DNA of 64,000 nucleotides from Adiantum capillus-veneris (GCA_014529385.2 CM043963.1:69334912-69398911), one strand, 5' to 3'; shown: positions 37,301-48,208, counted from the stretch's first letter. Notes: a model not told the origin generated them from the sequence alone. Made by a program: numbers and translations.

Positions 37301-37524
37301 CTTACAGTAATTGTTGGAAGGGTTATTGGGCTATCAACTATAAGGACCCACAAGTGTGGGAAACTATAGATGCAATTGTTTGGTCCTGGAGACCCAACAA
37401 AGAAGGACCATTTTCTAGAATAAAGATTCCAGAAAGACATGCTCTAAAAGCCAAAGAAGGCCTCACTCGTGCACATCAGCCACACTTGGATCAAAGTTCA
37501 GATATGGTATCAAATGTGGAGTAG
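34315..37524 (+). CDS. DUF7869-like protein with DUF8039-like N-terminus (putative DDE/RNase H-fold transposase or domesticated derivative)
   Basis: The ORF is intact, 1069 aa, without introns in the coding region. The N-terminal 85 residues (NEIVGIGYVCRTDPDSTCGG, then a Leu/Val strand and LWSAVRWSKLLL) resemble the DUF8039 domain seen in plant transposon proteins. Next comes a Cys-rich segment, RVSCIDCCAQKCCQFADRD. The core has CIIHDKMDQKK (about residue 521), LLLQLDNCAGENKNR (about 660) and GFLMVGHTHEDIDAMFSRF (about 700). This D...D...E/D spacing is typical of the DUF7869 family and of RNase H-like transposases. The C-terminal 130 residues (GDFLMLVPSDTEIYPVWLAM ... NCWKGYWAI) look like a beta-rich chromatin-reader-like module. 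A TTTTTACTTACAG acceptor ends one base before the ATG, so a leader exon lies upstream, across the repeats. No terminal inverted repeats were found around it. It could be an active transposase or a host gene. The family call is from motif memory. Confidence 0.72.
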   Translation: MDFESGEKVHMILDNEIVGIGYVCRTDPDSTCGGTKIGLGNVSILVEECLKDVVLPFPTMDTSSLQGSLWSAVRWSKLLLQSFVLNGNSIDPHESYNGDEEHDHSDPLVTDAIPMTSPGFEAMIRESWRNQRVLLKDDTMMQTMNEFPHDYVNFQELGPDCVGVGIERENASIDDVVEVGSITLLKWPIKQTAMLNGSPLQRFVPVDGMHATYEDVSNDGNVGKKLDGSNVVQLSRKRRYTFMNRTQKSKAAVASTFYLSNKSIQRVSCIDCCAQKCCQFADRDMVTRLRQQFWGESQKSRTNYVYDVLSICYQKDEKSRYQFRLNGSIVCCRAWYELHGIPKTSFYQYKENFENGVCQYVHGNTCTLRRGLQHTSLARALLNEFVENNSEKMPHRSRTLLDGSRETQLVIPSTYKQVDILCEINTTLDQMGYEKKLSQSSFGRIWNKEYPHVTLTKTSDFSKCNICSSIKARLEAKPSLEERALLLREREVHMAQQKSCRSLYYAWRTYSETQPQKYVCIIHDKMDQKKTAIPRLRIVPKGVDSGYNLQVALIGMITHGHGEGHYGHFVLNGLWPADPNLTIGSIANCLHKLERIDKHPLGDLVTNGLPRSNISLLHALNSRDALDYHNLSDGKEPIVQSSEIAEEELGSTFRRLPENLLLQLDNCAGENKNRYLFAYLSMLVARGVFKTIQLGFLMVGHTHEDIDAMFSRFSEKLRVTQTYTFPHLMDTLRNSSSSSPAPFFLTKIPDFKQYCDGYLCDGQDILVGHSKPLQFKFFMQDETPMMQYKAHVGVSSWSGSIRLWKTDTEGKPMLPHGDPPLVQMAEYVKAHEEVILGLKNYIKFWKNLGNGSSIPRYYRPVIDYWSKVIEEIGKAIISEGVLYEMFWPKTQEYSHLQSTTMNLQQGAERFLGLEELNDHFCGPQRDRPREEFDPMSDVHQGDFLMLVPSDTEIYPVWLAMALSDIDNEPTSPNYRKLLIQYWAPCARKSGMTDTQAYSNCWKGYWAINYKDPQVWETIDAIVWSWRPNKEGPFSRIKIPERHALKAKEGLTRAHQPHLDQSSDMVSNVE

Positions 37525-40231
37525 AATTATGTGGAGCTTCTATTGTGACTATACTAGTCAATTTGTAAACAAAATCTTTTTTGTATCTTCCTTTGTTTTA
37601 TGTAATTTATAGTTATTATTCAAATCCATGTGTTGTACATCCTCTTGACTTTTGGTGTTTATCAACACCACAATCCTATGAGATTTTCACTTTATTTACT
37701 AGCCACACACCTCAATTTTTCCCACTTTAAGTGGAAAATTCCCAAATTACATGAATTCGGTCGATTTGGAGATTCCCATAATGTGAGATTTTTACCAAAA
37801 TACCTAATATGGTCTTAAAATACAATTGGGTTTAAACAAGTGACAAGGGATAGCCAAAAAACAACTCATCCTTTGAATTGTTTTTATACATAGCTATCTT
37901 TATATACACTGGGTAATCTGTATAGATTTGTCCATGAAGTGGCAAGCCTTTGGTACATCAGTGATGGCAACAACTAAGCCAAAAAAATTCCAAGAAAGAA
38001 TAGAGTCCTCACTTGCATCCATGCAGACAAGACAACAGATATGTTAGCCGTAAATGAATTTTACAAGTGTCAATTGACTTTATTAGTTGTTATCCATGTC
38101 CAAACCAATCTTGTAATTTTTCAAAGTGAAATGTGTGTGTGTTTTTTTGTTTCCTTTTAAGTTCATTTTATACTTGTAATCCCTTTAGATACAAGTGAAA
38201 AACAAACTTAGGTTAAAGATAAGCTAATTATATGTCCCAATTTTCTAAAAAACTTTAAATAGATATTTAACTTTGGTTTCGTAACCTAACATGACGTAAA
38301 AGTGTCCTTTTAGTGGAAAAAATTTCCAAAACCATAGTAGATCCACTTGTTTTGAAAAATCCTTTCATGAGCTTATAGTTCAAATACTACTACATATGGA
38401 AAAAATGAGAAATTTGTAAAATTTTTCATGCCAGTGCATTTTGCCCAAAACAGACATTTCTTACGATTGATTACATATAAATAAGAGTGGGGATTTTTGT
38501 AGGGAATGAGATAAAATTCCCCGTAAACTTTAATGGGTTGGTGATCAAAACATATGGATACTTGTGCCTCAGTATTTTTTTTGGGACAAAAAAATAGGTA
38601 CCAAAAATTGCATGTTTTCCATTCTGGGGACCTGTCATCAAAGTTTCTATAGTCACGCTCAATACATATACCATATACGTGTTTTCTTACTTCTCTTTGG
38701 GGCTTTGGATCCAAAAGGATCCATGGAGCATGTGAAAAGAATAATGGATCTCTTACTAAGTGGAACCTTGGGGAAAATGATGAAGTGTTAAATAAATCAA
38801 ACATGACAAAACTGGATTTAGCATTATGAGTTCAAAAATCCCATAGAAGCTACTTAGTATATAGTTAAATTTATAGTGTATGATTAGATATGGTTACCAC
38901 CTACAAAATACACACAATTGGCCCAAGAAACTAGCAATATTGAGAAAGCACACTTGCTGCACTAAAATGTCTCGTATTCTTCAGCAATAAAAAAACTCAA
39001 CCATCATCATAGAAGTGCTAATTTTGGCAAAAAACAAGATTAGGCAATTATTGTAATTTGGTCAGAAGTTTTGAATTTAACATTTAGTTCTCCCTATAAG
39101 CATCAAAGCATGTTGAGAACTATGAAGCATTATCCTCTAGTGATCTAAACCTCACAAACATGAAGTCTAGAGTGGTATAGTTGCAAAAATTTGAAAAAAA
39201 AACCAAACACAGGATCTGTTTTTTCACACAGTTTAGGTTCAAAATAATTGTGCAAGAGTAAGGTTAATGGTGAGATCGATATTTCAAAAAAAAAAAGTCA
39301 AGTTTTTTTAAGCTCATAAGGCAACTTTGTGGATATATAGCACCTAAAAATTCATTTTCATGCTCTACACATAATTCATGTAAAACGGTCACTTAACAGG
39401 ACACGGAAGAAATGCGTAGCAACCTAAACTCCCTTAACAAAAAAATGACAAAAGATATAAGTCATGCAACTTCTTGATATAACAAAATATTATTTAGCTT
39501 CTATGGTCAATAGTTCTAAGCACCAAATACACATTACTATACAACCCAATTGAAGCATTAAGGTGCCAGTTTCACCATTTTCTAAGTCAAAAGAACCTGC
39601 AGGAGCTTTCAGCAAAAAGCCCCAAGTTCCTTACATCCCCAAAATGGAAAAAGGGAAGTTAAAAAAACTATTTTTACATGAAGCACTAATACAATACCTT
39701 TGCATGATGTTAAAGAAGTGCAATGTGGTAAAAACAAAAAATACCTTTTACAGTATGTGAAGAAAACACAAAAAATAGTTGTTGACTACAAAGAGAGCCC
39801 TCTGGGCCGGGTATTTCAGCCCATATACTTAAACGTGATGCCAAAAAAATACTCACAATCAAAAAATTTATCGTTTATCTTTTGTTGAATATGGAGCAAC
39901 ATATGTAGAATACGCAATAGTGCTAACGCACCATTAACAACCAAATAAATGGGCCAGTGTAGAGTAAAACTATTAGAACATGTTGTAAATTTCAAAAATA
40001 GAGCCAATTTGGCAAGGTACAAATCTGAGAATCAACATCATGTTCCACCAATAATATAGCCACATAGTGCTATAAGTAATGTTTGCATAGACAAACATGA
40101 TAGAAAAGATATCCTTGGACGAAACCAACTAATTGAAAATCTTGTCTGGCATGCATGCTATTCTAAAGAAAAAAAATCCAAGGCAAGAGAGACCCTTAAG
40201 AAAAAGTATAAAGACAGCTTAAAATTTATTA
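37525..40231. other. AT-rich intergenic DNA without recognisable gene
   Basis: No domain-bearing frame, terminal repeat or tandem array is visible. The longest frame (minus, 38373-38804, 143 aa) is Phe/Tyr-rich and unlike any family I know. The satellite motif is absent from here onward. Confidence 0.5.
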
Positions 40232-40375
40232 GAGGAATTTCAAGATATATTTCCTAATGATTTATCGAATTTCTTGTAACCATCTCGTGAAGTAGATCTT
40301 GGCGTCGATGTTGTGCCAAATTCCAAACTTGTAAGCAATCCTACTTATAAATTGAGCCACTATGAAGCATTGAAA
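40232..40375 (+). pseudogene. Ty3/gypsy reverse-transcriptase leader fragment
   Basis: One plus-strand frame reads EEFQDIFPNDLSNFL, a stop, then PSREVDLGVDVVPNSKLVS and NPTYKLSHYEALK. This matches the segment just before the RT core of gypsy polyproteins, where F-x-x-P-x-x-L-P-P-x-R-x-x-D-H is followed by a Y-R-M-S-P-x-E motif. It is a short relic, opposite in strand to the large gypsy element nearby and unrelated to it by position. Confidence 0.6.
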
Positions 40376-40399
40376 AGTGTTCCATATGGGAGTTTTTGG

Positions 40400-41856
40400 G
40401 CCTTACTAGGTTGTGGAAGATAGTATCACTATGTGGAGTTAGGAAAAATTGATGCCTCATCCATCGGGCTCATGGTTACCAAGCTATAGCCTATTGAATT
40501 TGGGATTTGTTGTTGAGCAGGTGGATAGGGATGGTGTTTTTCTTGTGTATGCAGGCTCAAGAATTTTGGAATGAGGTTTGAATTAGTCGGCTCAAAGCCG
40601 AGGACATGGTCTACTGGCAAGGCTTTACGTCTCGGTTGGTGGGTTTGTGAACTAGAAAAGAACCTAACAATTTGTGTACTAATGAGAAGAGGTTGGTTCA
40701 TGATCATCTTCCCCCCTAGATAGAGGTCATTCTTTTAGAACCCAATCTTCCATGTCCTTTGAATCCACTTGACAATCTTACATGCCACGACACATCCCCG
40801 GATAGTCCTTGAGCAGGTGGGGGTGGTTCTCACTTTGCAGATTTGCATTGTGGGCATCTATCTGGTCCAATTCTTGTAGCTAGAACCTTCACCCCTGTCG
40901 GCAAGGCCCACCCCCGGGGCAGTCACTTATCAAAAGACCCCTATATCACGTGCGTTCAAGAGGTAATTAATAATACCCCAATATACATACTATACTTACA
41001 ATGTGAGTCTATTTAAAAAACCCCCACCCTCCTCTGTATGTATACATTTTTATACATTTTGGTCTTTTAATAATCCTCTCCGGTTAATACACGTGATATC
41101 ATACACATTCTAAAAAGTGACTGCCCCGGGGCCGCCCGGGGCCCACCATAGCACTTTCCAAATAAAGAAATTCATCCTAAGCGGCCATCTTGGCCACTAG
41201 AATAGTTTGGCCATTCTAAAACTATATTTCCAACAATCTCCCTATCCCATTGAGCATGAATGTGGAGGCTAGTTTGTCTGATCCTTTCCAATCGTTGCTA
41301 CTAAAGTCCCAAAATTGGCCCAGTCGATGGAGTCCTTTGTTGTTCATCTTGCTGGCTACCTCCCTCTAGACAGGGTTCAGCAAGGTGCTTTCCTCTTTAC
41401 ACAGTCAAGGGGACCATTGGGACATCAGCTTGTGGAAGTATCTCGTTACCTCTCCCCATTCCAAGGTATCCGCTGCTTTGTTGCACTTTTGAGCCAATCT
41501 GCCAGCTAAGCCCCCAAGCTTTAGGTTAGACCATTGAGGGAAATATCTTTTTGTGTAGATCTATCCCTTTCCATTCGCGACATTGGGAGTACAATTTGGC
41601 ATTGTCCATCATGGCCTTAGTCATCACAGCCCAGGCTTGATCTTGCTTCGTGATAGCACCTACAAACTTGGCACATTGGGCCTCTCCATGAGTACTAGGG
41701 TTCAGAATTCTGAAACCCCTTGCTTCACTGGACTCGATATGGCCTCCCATCTTACTCATTGCCAAGGTAGTGAGTCTCTATTTTTTTTTTTCAAAGTAAT
41801 CTCTTCACTCGTTTAAGGAACTCCTTCCAGTTTGATTTGGCTATCTTGAGCAGTGG
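40400..41856 (-). pseudogene. LINE (L1-type), 3' part, C-terminal reverse-transcriptase region
   Basis: Minus-strand frames, shifted several times, give KIAKSNWKEFLKRVKRLL, then GEAQCAKFVGAITKQDQAWA and a Cys-rich piece with DRCPQCKSAK. This is the order expected downstream of the RT palm in plant L1 elements, ending in a zf-RVT-like region. It continues the LINE found at 51868-53600 and was separated from it by the gypsy insertion. The left end is unclear and no poly(A) tail is visible. It is heavily decayed. Confidence 0.65.
40905..41147. mobile_element. Short inverted-repeat element (MITE-like) inside the LINE
   Basis: CCCCGGGGCAGTCACTT at 40912-40928 is repeated inverted as AAGTGACTGCCCCGGGG at 41115-41131. 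About 190 bp of AT-rich DNA without coding lies between. The 8-bp sequence GGCCCACC flanks both sides (40905-40912 and 41140-41147) and could be a hAT-type target duplication. The right side carries 8-9 extra bases (CCGCCCGG), so the exact ends are uncertain. Confidence 0.6.
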
Positions 41857-43804
41857 TGTCGAGAAATTTGCGGTCTTGCCAGGAAAGCACCTGGCTTATG
41901 GCTGTGAGAGTTTGTGAGAGAAGCCAACAAAAACTATATGAACGAGTTAAACCATAGATGCCATGAAGACTAGGGTTTGGAAAAAAGTGCAATCAAAGAA
42001 GACCCACTCTTTCTCTCTTGCACTCTCACACACAAAGAAAGAACACAAAAGAGAATTTCAAAACAACACAAAGATGAAAACATCAAGGCTATGGTCATAT
42101 CGTATCATGGGTAATATGAAAGGGTTAATAGATGAGTTAATGGCATTCAATCCTAGCTGACCAAATAGGCTACGAATTGTTCTTTGAAATTGTAGTTTTT
42201 TGCTTACCATAATATATATATTTTGTCTAGTGATTGGGATTAATTGTGTGTACAAATCCTCTTGGTTCATAGCAAGATAACTACGCTTACGTCAAAAAAA
42301 AGTTATAGTCTTTGAGAGGTAGTATGATGGAATCCGGTGATAGAAGTATTTCATTGATCCTTTCTGGGCCAAATTAAGAGAAACATTATACGTTGTTGAA
42401 AGTGTATTTTACGGCTAATCCATACATTAATTCTAATAGATCGTACAGAGTGAAAGCGATAGAAATTATCATCATGTGGGTTATTCATCTAGGATGGTAT
42501 GTGAGAAATGTAGATATGAGAGAAGTGAAGAGATGAGAAGTTTCCCTGCCAAGCCCTATTCTTGCCCGTAGGCAATAAGGATATTGCGGGGAGAGATGTA
42601 CCTGTAGCAAAGAGAACCTAGAATTTGTAGAGAGGATGGATTACTAAGAATGAAAGAGATAGGTTTGGTTAAGGAGATGATATTAGATACATATATATAT
42701 ATATATATATTGGATTAGAGATGGAAAAGAAAACAACAAGAAATCAAGAAAACATCAATGTAGAACGCATCTTACTTGACAAACCCTACGGCACCATTAT
42801 TGATGGAGAGAGAAGAAGAGGGGAGAATTCAAATTTGATTGATACGCCAAGTCCAAGACCTTATTTGATTAGAATTGATCTTCCATGGATAGCATCCAAG
42901 AATGGCTAGTCTTCCTCTAGGAGAAAGTGTAGGTTTAGGCTTACGTTAATGTCTAAGTACAATTTGGCATTACTACTCACTCCCTCATGAATTCCTCTCA
43001 TCAATGGCTTGAAAGGTTGAGTGGTTTTCAAGGAAGAGGAGGTCCCCGTTTATAGGTGAAGGGAACCCCCAAGGGTCTACACAAGAAGAGAAGAGTCAGT
43101 GTGAACAGAAAATGGAAAAGTTGAAAATGAGCTGTCCCTGCATGATGTGGGCAGACTGGGGTCCAGTATTTTGATCATATCTCCTCAACCGTGGATCCAA
43201 ATAAAAAATTAAAAATATGGGCAAAAACTTCATCTCATTACCTACGGCTTCCTTTAAATATGCATTTTCCAATTCGGATTGGAACCTTGTGTAAAAATTT
43301 CATCAAAATAGGGTACTGTTTTGGCAGCAAAAGTCTTCTTGTGGTCCCCTTAGCCTACACTTTTATTTGATTCCAATGTACACTTCATGCCATATGAAAG
43401 CATGACATTGCTCCTTGACAAAGTTTTGTAATCATGCTTGCAATAATGCATTAAAATAAGTGTATCTTTGAAATCATGCCACCTAGTGTCCCACTAGGAT
43501 TTGATTCCCTCCTAGTAGCTATTTAAAAAGAAATATAAGAAAAATATAAAAAATACATAGAATATATATAGATTGGAAATTACCCTAGATATAGGATCTA
43601 TATAGGGTGTGAGATAATAATGAGATGGTAGAAGGAAAGAATCAATGCTTTTTTTCCCCAAGTTAAAGAGGCGGAGCTATTGACGCTTATTGTTATACTT
43701 ACATATGCATATGTACATTATAGGAAATATAATTATGTATCTAAAAAATTACAAGATAGATCTTGAAGCATGCGTTCCCGCTATGTACGTATCACAGCAC
43801 GATA
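41857..43804 (-). repeat. 3' LTR of the gypsy element
   Basis: It starts TGTCGAGAAATTTGCGG and ends ...CACAGCACGATA on the plus strand, where the last bases were probably CGACA. It aligns along its length with 49812-51867, differing by a few percent by eye. It retains about 110 bp (around 42045-42155) absent from the 5' LTR, and has only a short AT run (about 42690-42711). Confidence 0.88.
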
Positions 43805-43817
43805 TCCACCCCCTCTA
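43805..43817 (-). promoter_or_regulatory. Polypurine tract of the gypsy element
   Basis: On the minus strand AGAGGGGGTGGA lies directly before the 3' LTR. This is the position and composition of the plus-strand-synthesis primer. Confidence 0.75.
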
Positions 43818-44047
43818 AACTTACACATCCTCCGGTATGTGCCACATTATTTCTTTGTAAGATCAGCCCTCTTGTACGTCTTCCTTGCTTTCTTCTTCAC
43901 TGGATGATTCCAAAGCTTCATCTTCACTTTGATCTTTACCTGTGGTTTGCTCTTCTTCCTCATCAACATCTTCTGGATCATTGTCTCCTCTTCTCTTAAA
44001 CATTTTGATCCTTTTTCCTGCAATGGGAATCTTTACTTTTGTACCAT

Positions 44048-45039
44048 CTAGTTAAGACAAGCTGTGTAAGTAGCATTTTCATTCACATACGGTCCAAACC
44101 ATCTTTTTGAGAACTTATGCATGACTGTGTGCTGGTTATCAAGGCTACTATCATACACTAAAACCCAGTCACCTTTGTCAATTTCTTTTCTTCTGAGTCG
44201 ATGTCGCTTATCAAAGTAGTTCTTGTTTTTTAGCCTTGAATTTTTGAGTCGTTCTTTTGCAGCCTCAATGTCTCTAGGGCTTCTCTCTAGTTTCCTTATG
44301 CGCAATTCAAGGAGATCTTCTCTGCTAAGCCCCTCTTTCCAAGGTAGTACATTCCATGTGACAATTGTATCTTCAATCGGCATCACTGGCTTTTGACCAT
44401 ACATTAGCTCCGCATGTGCCAGTTTACTGAGCTATGTGTTGTACGATCAGCCCATAAAGCATATGGTAACAGTTTTGACCACTCACTAAATCTTCCTTCA
44501 CAAGCCTTGGACAATGATTTGATGATAGGAGGATGCCCTCTTTCACTCTTTCCATTGCCTTCAGGGTTGTAAGCTGTAGTAAGAGAAAGCTTGATTCCTA
44601 ATCTAAAAAAGAACTTGCTTGCTTCTTCGGCATCCAGTTCACCTCTGTCTGCAGTGATCTTTCCCTCACAACCATAACGGCAAATCACCTCATCAAGAAG
44701 TAATTTGCAAACAGCTTCTATGGTTTTTGCTCTTAATGCTCTTCCTTCAACCTGGTTATTTAGGTCCTCTCGTGCAAGATCCAAGTATCTCATTTTCCAG
44801 AGTCCTAAAGGCATTGTGACTAGATCCACAACCCATTTATAGTGCATGGCTAGCGGATATGTAGGGTGCAATCCATCACGATGTCGGACATTTGAATACA
44901 TTTGCCAAGTTACACACGACTCTACAAACTGAGATACATATTTATACATACCCTTCCACCAGTATTTTTCTTTCAACTTGGAGAAGGTTACCCACACACC
45001 CCTATGTCCAGCCCATAGACTCTCATGAAACTCTTGCAT
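44048..45039 (-). pseudogene. Gypsy integrase (zinc-binding, catalytic core, C-terminal part)
   Basis: The first frame (45039-44404) shows an H-x-x-H-R-G zinc-finger half, with the final Cys pair reduced to C-V-T-W. The core follows with VVDLVTMP, ITADRGELDAEEA and YNPEGNGKSERGHP, the D-D-E catalytic series. The second frame (44404-44048) continues with QKPVMPIEDTIVTWNVLPW and GDWVLVYDSSLDNQH, the GPY/F-like C-terminal region, ending in WFGPYV. The two frames overlap at 44404, so a frameshift splits the protein. The D-D-E residues look intact. Confidence 0.82.
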
Positions 45040-45276
45040 GAGCTTTACTTGAGTCTATTTTTTACATAGAACCGGTTGTGGTGTAGCACCCTTTTGTTTA
45101 AGATGCTTCCACAACTAACCATTCCTCAAAAAGTACCCATATGCTTTCCTGCTTATCCTGTTGAATTCTTTTTCATACCAATCATCCATTTTTCTTACAG
45201 TACTCAAGTAGCTTCCAATAAGAAGCCAATCACCTTCATAAAGATCTTTCAAGAACAATTCAAGTGAATTAGTCAT
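45040..45276 (-). pseudogene. Spacer between RNase H and integrase, decayed polyprotein
   Basis: No open frame remains. In an intact polyprotein this would be the connection between RNase H and the integrase zinc finger. Confidence 0.4.
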
Positions 45277-46711
45277 TCAGACATTGTTACCTTTGACATG
45301 AGAGATAGAATAGAACTTTGTGCCTACATCATCTCCCTCGTTAATCAATTGTGACTCATCTTCATACCTTGCCCTTGATGGCATATCTGCCACTGTATTG
45401 TCTTTTCCTGCAATGTGTTTAAACTCGGGATTTAAGGACTTAATGTAGTCAATCCACCGCAACATACCAATGTCTGGCGTTGAGTAGCTTGTAACCATCC
45501 CAAGAAGTGGTAGACAATCTGTTTCTACAACCACACATGCACCAATTAGGTACTCTTTCCCACTTTTCAAGGCTGTAACCATACCCCATAGCTCTCTCTT
45601 TATTTGTGGATAGTTTCTTTGGCGAGCACTTAGTACCTTTGCTCCAAATCTTACCACATACTTACGTCCTTCTTCGTCATCTTGCCCTATTGCCCATCCA
45701 ATCCTTGTAGGACTGGTGTCTACTGTCACAATTACTGGCCTTTGACACTCATAGTCTACCTTTCTCAAAGTTGGTGCTGACTGGAAAAACTCCTTTATCT
45801 TTTTCATGAATTTTACATGTGCTTCTGTCCATTTAAACTTTTGATTCTTTCTAAGCAACTGATAAAGAGGATCAGCTACATGTGCATAATGTGGAATCCA
45901 AATAACATAGAAGGCACATGCTCCTAGAAACCTTCTAACCTCAGTGATGCTAGTGCATGTTTCTTTCATTCTTTGGATGACATCTCCCTTTGCTGGACAA
46001 GGTTTCCTACCATATGGCCCGCACATGTGCCCCACAATGAGCACTTCATTGACACCGAACATTGACTTTTTCCCTGACAATGTAAGATTGATCGACTTCT
46101 TCCAACCTAGATAGAATTTTATTACAATCATTTATGTGATTTACCACAAACCTGCGACATCCCTTGAGATCCAAAGCTTCATCTTTGTCACTTTTTTCAC
46201 ATCCTTTGATAGACAAATCATCAATGAAAGGCATTGTGATTTGATGAATAAAGTCAAGTAAGACCTTATTCATCCCATTCATCATATGTGCAACCGAGTT
46301 GGTTGCTCCCTATGGCAAGGTACACATCCTTACCAAACCCAAACGTGTCCTCATGGTTGTCAAGTCTCTGCTTTCGATTGCAAGCTGAAATTGATCATAC
46401 CCTGAGTAGAGATCTACCATTGAGTAGATTGCCCTCCCTGCAAACGCCTTTGCAAACTCATCCACAATTGGACCTGTACCTACATTTCTAATTGTCACCA
46501 TGTTCACTGGTTGCATATCTTGGATGAAGCGTAGAGAACCATTCTTCTTTGGAACTGTGAACCACCTGTTTGAGTATGGAGCACAAAAAGGCTCCAAGAT
46601 TCCCATTTTGATTTTCTCATTCAGTATCTCTACTAACTTTGGCAAATGAGCCTTTGGAACCGGAATAGGCCGCAGATTCCAAGGCACATTAGGTATTGTG
46701 AAAATTACCAT
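45277..46711 (-). pseudogene. Gypsy reverse transcriptase and RNase H
   Basis: RT begins with a WNLRPIPVPKAHLPKLVEIL leader, then PYSNRWFTVPKKNGSLRFIQ, YSMVDLYSGYDQF, LP-stop-GATNSVAHM and PFIDDLSIKG (the catalytic Y/F-x-D-D box). A TAG at 46310-46312 replaces the usual Gln of the LPQG motif, with the frame open on both sides. After a one-base shift near 46100 the frame continues through RFLGACAFYVIWIPHYA and an RNase H domain with VIVTVDTSPTRIGWAIG, KRELWGMVTAL and VVVETDCLPLLG. The domain order RT-RNase H-integrase is that of Ty3/gypsy. Confidence 0.85.
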
Positions 46712-47378
46712 AGGAGCTAGAATAGAAGGATCAACACATCCTATCTCATGTGGCTAAAATGAAAAAGCCTTACCGTGCTTTGAAAGAATTTCTTTGAAGC
46801 ACTTTGTCTCCTCCTGTGTTAGAAACTCCTCGCAACCAATTTACAACTCTTGAAAAGACTCCTTTGTGAAGGTATGCCCAATCTTTTTAGGATTCCTCAA
46901 ACTTGGTTGTAAAGAAGCCCGCTAAATCTTTTCCCTCTTGTTGGGTGGTAAGGGTGAAGCTAGTGGTTTCACCTTCTTTGCTACACTCTTGTATTTAGTT
47001 TCAACATGGACTTCTGGGCCAACTGTTTGGCTTTCTTTAAAGGTTTCTATTACTTGATACATTTCCATAGAGCAAACTTCCACAACTTCATTTTCAAGAT
47101 GCAATCTAGACCTCATTATAGCATCAAGCTCACCCATAGTATCTACAAAAGAAACTTGTTCACACAAACCCAAAACATTTTCAGTAGGCTCTAGCAACCC
47201 ACTCTTTTTCATGCCTATTTGTACATTATGCACATATTGTCTCTCACATCTCTTCAAATCTTCAAGTTTTGTAAAACATACTGATCCATTCCTTGTTACC
47301 AAGGAGCTCGTTGAGAAAGTTTCACCTATTTTTGGTCAGACGAGACCCTTTTTCTTTCTGTACCACTACAATCCCGCT
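46712..47378 (-). pseudogene. Linker between protease and RT of the gypsy element
   Basis: A 126-aa frame (47302-46922, KLEDLKRCERQYVHNVQIGM...) is open. It is a polyprotein linker with no catalytic motif. Stops isolate it on both sides. Confidence 0.55.
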
Positions 47379-48200
47379 TTACAATGGTACTTGGCCAAAA
47401 CCCATCATTTCCCTATGGTCATGAAACTCTTTGCTCACCTTTGGTAGAGGATGTTCTCTGAGGTTTTCACTATGTCTTTCATGGTTCACACAATCTGTGA
47501 GAAATTGGACAGCACGTTTACCATCTTTTCTACGTATCCTAGCATATGCTGAACCATCATCCATTACCTTTGTTTCCATTCGAACTCCCACAATGTAGGG
47601 CTGTCCAAGGATGAGATGATATGAAGATGTATCCTGTATAGAGAAATTTTGGTCAATCTTTACATCACCTATTGTTACCTTCACACCTGGACATGTTGCA
47701 TAAAATTCACCGGATGAATTGTTTGCCACTTTTACCATCCATCCATGATCTGTGTCCATTGGCCATTTTCACTTGTTGTAGAGACTCTTTGACATTATGT
47801 TTATTTTTGAACCATGGTCAATCAAGGCAACAAATGGATCTTCAAGAACACCTACCTTGACCAAAGTTTCTATAGTATCCCTTGCCCAATGACTTCGTGA
47901 ATAGTAACTCCTAGGAATATCTTCAACTTCTTCATCATCATTTGAGAAATGCACTTGATTCACTCTCCCACTAGATTGGTAGCATCCTACCATAGTTCCA
48001 TCATCCTCCTCCTTATTTTGCAGTTGTATCCCTTGTGTCTTTGAGGTTTCCCCTTCAACATGTGGACGAGAAACTTCAGCAAGAGTTTGCCTCTTCCTCT
48101 TGATGATGTCAATGATCTCCTCATGGAATTCACGCTTTGCAATGCCAAGAACTTCTCCTAGAGTAAACTCAATCTTGCTATTTAATATCCTTTCCTCCAA
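47379..48200 (-). pseudogene. Gypsy aspartic protease region
   Basis: FVALIDHGSKINIMSKSLYN matches the retropepsin active-site strand, with D-H-G-S in place of the usual D-T/S-G. It is followed by a TGA (47769-47771), after which the same frame goes on with KWPMDTDHGWMVKVANNSSG and SYHLILGQPYIVG, the conserved second half of the protease. The frame ends at a TAA at 47379. Confidence 0.72.
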
Positions 48201-48208
48201 GACTTTCT

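Noticed and set aside
38373-38804. 143-aa minus-strand frame in AT-rich DNA
   Set aside because: Phe/Tyr-rich composition expected from AT-rich sequence. No family resemblance and no splice context.
30000-40231. Terminal inverted repeats for a DUF7869-bearing transposon
   Set aside because: Reading both sides of the gene showed no matching ends or target duplication. Ends may lie outside the window or not exist.
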